NCBI GenBank assembly: GCA_000466585.1
Contig: KE993462.1
Coordinates: 1-64,000, forward strand
Origin: Clostridiales bacterium oral taxon 876 str. F0540
GTDB taxonomy: Bacteria; Bacillota; Clostridia; Clostridiales; Clostridiaceae
Direction: 5' to 3'
DNA: 64,000 bases
Made by a program: the position numbers and the translations under genes
Notes under the pieces: model-generated
The model's input: the letters and a program-made list of their open reading frames with translations, nothing else
What the model was told of the DNA's origin: nothing
Databases searched by the model: none
Shown here: piece after piece, positions 59,675 to 64,000 of the stretch
Layout: each line of letters opens with the position of its first letter
Position numbering within the stretch: position 1 is the stretch's first letter

Positions 59675-61492
59675 ATGATAAATGAATTAAGATATAGGTC
59701 AAAAATAGTACCGGCATTTAAAGACAGATTTTTTACATATTCAATTATTATGATAATGCTTAAATCCATGTTGTTTCTATCAACACTGCATACAGAGAAT
59801 TCTGCCGGAATCAGTATAACTAAAATGTACTTTTCTCTGCCTCCATTTATATCCCAGATAATGATGGTTGTAATTTTAGTGTCCTTTGGATGGCTTTTTA
59901 AGGGCAAAAAAAGAATTTTGTTCTATATAATAATTGATTTTATAATAAGTATACTGCTTGTTTGTGATCTTTGGTATTATAGAACTAACGGTAATTTTTT
60001 GAGCATAAGATTTTTATATAATAGTGAATTGTTTAATCCAATGAAAAGAAATATATTTGCCGTACATCCTATAGATATTTTGTTTTTTATAGATACATTG
60101 CCAATAGCACTTTTAATAAAAAAATCAGATCAATTTATAAACATTAAAAGAAATATAAAGGCCTTTTTCATAAGCTTAGTTTTTCCATTGTTATTTATAA
60201 GCTTATCCCATTATTTAATTGATAAAGTTGACGCTACAAAGGGAACTATGATGATGTTTAAAAATTCCTGGGCTCCTTTTCAGACTATGTCAAATCTTTC
60301 GCCTTTAGGCTATCATGCTTTTGATATATACAGAGAATTTGAAGAAAATAATAGAGTATTATTAAGTGAAAAAGATAAAAATGAAATAAAAAGCTGGTTT
60401 GAAAAGAAACAAGAGAGTATTCCTGACAATGAATATAAAGCAATGTTTAAGGGCAAAAATCTTATTGCAATACAAGTTGAATCTCTTGAGAATTTTGTTA
60501 TAGGACAAAGTGTGGAAGGCCAGGAAATAACACCTAATTTAAATAAGCTTCTAAATAATAGTTTTTATTTTAGCAATGTTTATGAACAAAACAACAATGG
60601 TACAAGCTCTGATGCGGATCTTATGGTGAACGCTTCTTTATTTCCTATTAGAGAAGGAGTAACCTTTTTTAGATATCCTTATACAGAATACAATTCTCTG
60701 CCTAAGTTATTAAAAGACATGGGCTATAGTACAATATCAACTCATGCAGAGATAGGCGGAAACTGGAATTGGGCTGAGGTTCATAGAGCTTCCCTAGGTT
60801 TTGAGACAATAATTGATGAAAATGAATATAAGTTGGAAGATTTAATTAGAGGAGATCTTTCTGACGGAGCTTTATTCAAGCAGTTTGAAAGTAAGTTTAA
60901 AAATATTAAACAGCCTTTTTACTCCTATTCAGTTACACTATCAAGCCACGGCCCCTTTAACCTTCCTGAGAAATATAAGTACTTAAAGCTCTCTAAGGAA
61001 CTTGGAGGTACTATTTTAGGAGATTATTTTCAAAGTATAAGGTATGTTGATGAACAGATAAACAATTATCTGCTTCAGCTAAATAAGGATGGACTGCTTC
61101 AAAATTCTGTTGTTATAATATACGGAGATCATACAGGCGTTCATAAGTTTTATAATGACAGATTAAAAAATGTAAAGCTTGAAGGAAGCTGGTGGCAGAC
61201 TGATGATAAAAAGATACCTTTTATAATATATAATCCAAGTATTCAAGGCAGAAAGATTGAAACTATAGGGGGGCATGTTGATATAATGCCAACTGTCGCT
61301 TATATGCTTGGAGTAGAGGAAGAAAAATTTAAATACTCAGCAGTAGGTAAGATTTTGGTTAAAACAAACAAAAATTTCACTGTATTAAATAATGGGAAAA
61401 TTATAGGCAATACTTATAGTGAAGAAGATAAGGAAAATATGCTTAAAGGAATTAAAATATCTGATATGATAATAAAAGGTAATTACAGATAA
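59675..61492 (+). CDS. LtaS-type polyglycerolphosphate (lipoteichoic acid) synthase family
   Basis: A 605-aa protein with five N-terminal helices (residues about 15-190) and an extracellular sulfatase-fold domain. The conserved motifs are IAIQVESLENF (metal Glu), NNNGTSSDADLM (catalytic Thr region, near residue 310), SSHGPFNLPEKY and IYGDHTG. The family polymerises glycerol phosphate from phosphatidylglycerol onto lipoteichoic acid anchors, or makes related polymers. ATG 59675 is used; a GTG at 59666 is in frame but neither has a strong ribosome site. It is monocistronic. Confidence 0.88.
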   Translation: MINELRYRSKIVPAFKDRFFTYSIIMIMLKSMLFLSTLHTENSAGISITKMYFSLPPFISQIMMVVILVSFGWLFKGKKRILFYIIIDFIISILLVCDLWYYRTNGNFLSIRFLYNSELFNPMKRNIFAVHPIDILFFIDTLPIALLIKKSDQFINIKRNIKAFFISLVFPLLFISLSHYLIDKVDATKGTMMMFKNSWAPFQTMSNLSPLGYHAFDIYREFEENNRVLLSEKDKNEIKSWFEKKQESIPDNEYKAMFKGKNLIAIQVESLENFVIGQSVEGQEITPNLNKLLNNSFYFSNVYEQNNNGTSSDADLMVNASLFPIREGVTFFRYPYTEYNSLPKLLKDMGYSTISTHAEIGGNWNWAEVHRASLGFETIIDENEYKLEDLIRGDLSDGALFKQFESKFKNIKQPFYSYSVTLSSHGPFNLPEKYKYLKLSKELGGTILGDYFQSIRYVDEQINNYLLQLNKDGLLQNSVVIIYGDHTGVHKFYNDRLKNVKLEGSWWQTDDKKIPFIIYNPSIQGRKIETIGGHVDIMPTVAYMLGVEEEKFKYSAVGKILVKTNKNFTVLNNGKIIGNTYSEEDKENMLKGIKISDMIIKGNYR

Positions 61493-61506
61493 ACAATACG
61501 AAAACT

Positions 61507-61564
61507 TAACCTACAGACTATAAAAATAGCAAATTTTCAATGCTTTTTTATTGTTTGTAGGTTT
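61507..61564 (+). terminator. Imperfect terminator-like hairpin after the ltaS-like gene
   Basis: AACCTACA pairs with TGTAGGTT and an inner ATAAAAATAGCA with TGCTTTTTTAT; U-rich within the right arm rather than after it. Confidence 0.5.
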
Positions 61565-61631
61565 ATAGTTGAAGTTGTTTATCTATACTTTAAAAATTAA
61601 ATATATAATTTTTTAAAAGGAGATGTTTAGA

Positions 61632-62591
61632 TTGAAAATAGTTGTACTTGAGCCTTTAGGAATTTCAGAGGAAGAAATTCTTAAAATAGCAAAGCCGATT
61701 ACTGAAAATGGACATGAAATTATAGTACATAAGAATAGAATAGAAGATGTAGAGGTTCTGAAAGAAAGAGCAAGAGATGCTGAAGTTTTGGTTGTTGCCA
61801 ACATGCCTTTAAAGGGAGAGGTTATTAACTCTGACAACAGTCTAAAAATGATTTCTGTTGCTTTTACAGGAGTAGATCATGTGGATTTGAAGGCTTGCAA
61901 GGAGAAAAATGTTACTGTGTGCAACGCAGCAGGTTATAGTACTCCTTCTGTTGCTGAGCTTACCTACGGACTTATTTTTTCAGTGCTTAGAAATATAGTT
62001 CCACTTGATAAAGCTGTAAGGGAAGGCAAAACTAAAGAAGGCTTCAGTCAGCTTGATCTTTGCGGCAAAACAATCGGTGTTGTAGGAACAGGTGCAATAG
62101 GTGCTAAAGTTGCCGAAATTGCTTTAGCCTTTGGCTGTAAAGTTTTAGCTTATAACAGAAGTGAAAAAGAAAGCTTAAAAGCAAAGGGAGTTACTTATGT
62201 CTCATTAGATGAGCTTTTATGTCAAAGCGATATAGTAACTATACATACACCTTTAAATGCTTCTACAAAAGGACTTATAAGCAAAGAAAAAATTTCTATG
62301 ATGAAATCAAATGCAATACTTATAAATACAGCAAGAGGACCAATAGTTGATAATGCTGCTCTTGCTGAAGCTCTAAAAGAAGGAAAAATAGCCGGCGCAG
62401 GAATAGATGTGTTTGATATGGAACCTCCTCTGCCACTTGATTATCCATTGTTAAGTGCGCCAAATACTGTACTTGCACCTCATATAGGTTTTGCAACTAA
62501 AGAAGCAATGGCGAGAAGAGCTCATATAACCTTTGGGAACATTGAAAAATGGATGGAAGGAAAACCTGAAAACCTAGTTACACTACAATAA
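61632..62591 (+). CDS. D-isomer-specific 2-hydroxyacid dehydrogenase
   Basis: A 319-aa NAD-dependent dehydrogenase. The Rossmann GTGAIGAKVAE motif (near residue 148), the catalytic Arg in INTARGPIVD, the Glu in DMEPPLP and the His in LAPHIGF are all present. The family includes D-lactate, glycerate, phosphoglycerate and hydroxyisocaproate dehydrogenases; no ACT domain is present, which argues against canonical SerA. I take a TTG start at 61632, because AAAAGGAGATG overlaps the ATG at 61623 and spaces well for the TTG. It is followed by two small orphan genes. Confidence 0.88.
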   Translation: MKIVVLEPLGISEEEILKIAKPITENGHEIIVHKNRIEDVEVLKERARDAEVLVVANMPLKGEVINSDNSLKMISVAFTGVDHVDLKACKEKNVTVCNAAGYSTPSVAELTYGLIFSVLRNIVPLDKAVREGKTKEGFSQLDLCGKTIGVVGTGAIGAKVAEIALAFGCKVLAYNRSEKESLKAKGVTYVSLDELLCQSDIVTIHTPLNASTKGLISKEKISMMKSNAILINTARGPIVDNAALAEALKEGKIAGAGIDVFDMEPPLPLDYPLLSAPNTVLAPHIGFATKEAMARRAHITFGNIEKWMEGKPENLVTLQ

Positions 62592-62682
62592 AAGGCTCCA
62601 TGGCAATGGCAATTTTATTAATTATTGCATATAATAACGCTGTAGGTAAACAATTATAAAATTTAGAAGGCGGGGAATTTAA

Positions 62683-63048
62683 GTGAGTATAAAAGATATG
62701 GCAGAAAAAATTAAAGGAACAGTAATACCAAAGGATGTTAAAAAGGAAGACTTTGAAGTTACGGAAGATGAGAAAAAAGAAATTATTGAGAATAATGTTT
62801 CGGAAAATGAAGATAAACCTATAAGTGATGAGGTTGAGGATGTAGTTGAAGATATAAATAATGGCAGTGAAGAAAATAAAAATGAAGAGCCTATGAAAAT
62901 AAAGACAATGTTTGTAAAAGAGGAAGATCAAAAGACTGAGGAAACTGCAAAGGATAAAATTAAAGGTGCAGCTAAGATAGCAGCAGGAGTAGGAATTGCA
63001 GCTATTGGATTAGCAGCAGTACTTTTAAGAACAAAAAGAAAAAGATAA
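62683..63048 (+). CDS. Acidic tail-anchored protein of unknown function
   Basis: A 121-aa protein. Residues 20-90 are very rich in Glu, Asp and Lys and probably disordered. A Gly/Ala-rich hydrophobic segment (AAKIAAGVGIAAIGLAAVLL) lies at the C-terminus before a basic end (RTKRKR). The pattern fits a tail-anchored membrane protein with a cytosolic acidic domain. It starts with GTG preceded by AAGGCGGGG. I do not recognise the family. Confidence 0.75.
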   Translation: MSIKDMAEKIKGTVIPKDVKKEDFEVTEDEKKEIIENNVSENEDKPISDEVEDVVEDINNGSEENKNEEPMKIKTMFVKEEDQKTEETAKDKIKGAAKIAAGVGIAAIGLAAVLLRTKRKR

Positions 63049-63169
63049 GTATCTTCTAAATTTTGCAATCATCTCCCGAGTTTCCCACTAAAAAATATTT
63101 ATGGATATGGTGTAAATATATTAATTATTGGGTAAAATTTAGTTATAAACTAATGGGGAGCGTGGTAGT

Positions 63170-63271
63170 ATGGTAAGGAAATTATTTATCGGCGTAGGAG
63201 CATTAACTGCAGCAGGTTTCATCAGCATGGTAGGCTATGTTAGGAAAAAATATAAGCCTTTATACAAATAA
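63170..63271 (+). CDS. 33-residue single-span membrane mini-protein
   Basis: An ATG at 63170 with a GGGGAG site opens a 33-codon frame: a hydrophobic Gly/Ala-rich segment (KLFIGVGALTAAGFISMVGY) and a basic end (RKKYKPLYK). It resembles the C-terminal anchor of the preceding acidic protein in character. It ends just before a strong terminator, which supports a real short transcript. Confidence 0.6.
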   Translation: MVRKLFIGVGALTAAGFISMVGYVRKKYKPLYK

Positions 63272-63272
63272 T

Positions 63273-63309
63273 ATTAAGGCCCGTGAAGTATAGCTCCACG
63301 GGCCTTAAT
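63273..63309. terminator. Terminator between the mini-protein gene and cooS
   Basis: ATTAAGGCCCGTG and its perfect complement around AAGTATAGCTC; flanked by A and T on both sides, so it can act in both directions. Confidence 0.88.
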
Positions 63310-63320
63310 ATATAAATATA

Positions 63321-64000
63321 TTATTTCAAACCTAGTGCTTTTCTCTTTTTAATAATATGCGCTTCAATATTATTTGCAACTTCTACAGGATCATCGCCTA
63401 AAGCTATCTTTCCTCCGGTTACTTCTTCAGCTTTTTCCGTTAAAAGCTCAACAAGCTGAGGTGCGCCAGTCATAAAAGGTGTAGGAGATAAATGAGTGTA
63501 AGTACCATAAGCTAAGGCAAAGATACCGTCTATGGTAGCCTTTTGTTCCATCCATTCAGGTGCAGTAACTGCTATAGGAAGGTCTGAGACATCAACATCA
63601 AGATGATCTGCAAGAGCTGTAACAAGCATTGAAATTCTTCCTGTATCTGTACAGGTTCCAAAACTTAGTACTGGAGGCATCTTTAATAAATTACATACTT
63701 CTCTTAAGCCTTCACCTGCTATTTCATTAGCAGCAGCAAGTGTACAAAGACCGGCTACTTCAAGAGCATGATTTCCACAGCCGCCTGAAACAACTAATAT
63801 GTCCTTCTTTATAAGTTCTTTTGTAAGATTTATTGTATTCCAATCCTGAGGACCATTTCTTAAGGTTGAGCAGTTTGCAAGTGCTACAACACCTTTGATT
63901 TTACCTGCTGCAATAACATCAACCAACGGATCAAGCTTTCCGCCAAGTGCTTTAAGTACTGCTTCTGTTGAAAAGCCTGCAATTGCTTTTTGAGTTATCT
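63321..64000 (-). CDS. cooS: Ni-dependent CO dehydrogenase catalytic subunit, C-terminal part (runs off the window)
   Basis: The frame stays open to the right window edge, so only the C-terminal 226 or so residues are seen. Motifs of the CooS/AcsA catalytic subunit are clear: NCSTLRNGPQD, SGGCGNHALEVAGLC and FGTCTDTGRIS, which carry cysteine ligands of the Ni-Fe C-cluster. The PEWMEQKATIDG and SPTPFMTGAP segments also match. It interconverts CO and CO2 with ferredoxin. Hydroxylamine reductase (Hcp) is related but has a different ligand set. An ATG-less internal start is not needed, because the gene begins beyond 64000. The ech operon 25 kb to the left could be a ferredoxin partner. Confidence 0.92.
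   Translation of the reverse strand, partial: ITQKAIAGFSTEAVLKALGGKLDPLVDVIAAGKIKGVVALANCSTLRNGPQDWNTINLTKELIKKDILVVSGGCGNHALEVAGLCTLAAANEIAGEGLREVCNLLKMPPVLSFGTCTDTGRISMLVTALADHLDVDVSDLPIAVTAPEWMEQKATIDGIFALAYGTYTHLSPTPFMTGAPQLVELLTEKAEEVTGGKIALGDDPVEVANNIEAHIIKKRKALGLK

Noticed and set aside
63321..63926. CooS fragment as a complete short gene starting at 63926
   Set aside because: The apparent start is a TTG codon inside a frame that stays open to the window edge with typical CooS sequence upstream, so it is a partial gene and not a short one.

Overview
The window looks like chromosome from an anaerobic, endospore-forming, low-GC Firmicute of the Clostridium type. The evidence is the strongly A+T-rich sequence, near-perfect AGGAGG ribosome sites, GerA-type germinant receptor genes, an alpha/beta SASP, a Spo0A-like regulator, an Ech-type [NiFe] hydrogenase, the end of a Ni-CO dehydrogenase, and a kdp locus with two miniature ORFs ahead of kdpA. 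I see no insertion sequence, prophage, CRISPR array, rRNA or tRNA gene. It reads as ordinary chromosome made of short, independently terminated transcription units.

Layout. 0-9.8 kb: E2 and E3 of a 2-oxoacid dehydrogenase complex; a divergent gpx-ohrR peroxide unit with a visible operator; a Nudix hydrolase; lipoate ligase; a shortened cyanophycin-synthetase-like Mur ligase; a CadC-like ArsR regulator; and a UPF0173 hydrolase. 9.8-17.7 kb: a sigma-54-dependent PTS operon (IIB, IIC, IIA, a small membrane protein, a LevR-type activator and a MupG-like 6-phosphomuramidase), then a decayed MurK-like kinase and a metallo-hydrolase. 17.7-25.3 kb: a gerKA-KB-KC-like operon ending in an extra 52-residue membrane protein, then a T-box-controlled ileS. 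25.5-33.1 kb: YitT, a formate/nitrite channel, an acetyltransferase, a LacI regulator with an oligo-1,6-glucosidase, a DUF5050-like propeller protein and DedA.

33.1-38.4 kb (minus strand): a complete six-subunit echABCDEF energy-converting hydrogenase. 38.6-40.7 kb: four paralogous small proteins sharing a GQTxTIxTxSGGxSGxGFTGVL core. Each has its own strong ribosome site and a CATANNNTA-like (sigma-E/sigma-K) -10 element, and three of them start with a small 5' hairpin. This is the best candidate for an undescribed system, probably a mother-cell-made spore-envelope protein family. 41.0-45.1 kb: a membrane protein, two polysaccharide deacetylases, and a diguanylate cyclase fused to a Spo0E-like phosphatase domain.

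45.1-54.3 kb: kdpFABC plus an additional mini-ORF (minus strand), opposite a regulatory set in which KdpD is split. A separate membrane histidine kinase, a receiver-TPR protein with no DNA-binding domain, and a free-standing KdpD N-terminal/Usp sensor take the place of KdpDE. 54.4-58.3 kb: ECF transporter T and A components, a secreted protein, bioY under tandem BirA-type operators, and birA; together these suggest biotin uptake with its regulator. 58.4-64 kb: a divergent Spo0A-like regulator, a SASP, an LtaS-type enzyme, a D-2-hydroxyacid dehydrogenase, two small tail-type membrane proteins, and the C-terminal part of CooS running off the window edge.

Themes that tie the genes together are sporulation and germination, K+ homeostasis, amino-sugar PTS uptake, and hydrogen/CO energy metabolism. 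All functions come from reading motifs by eye; no database search was run.
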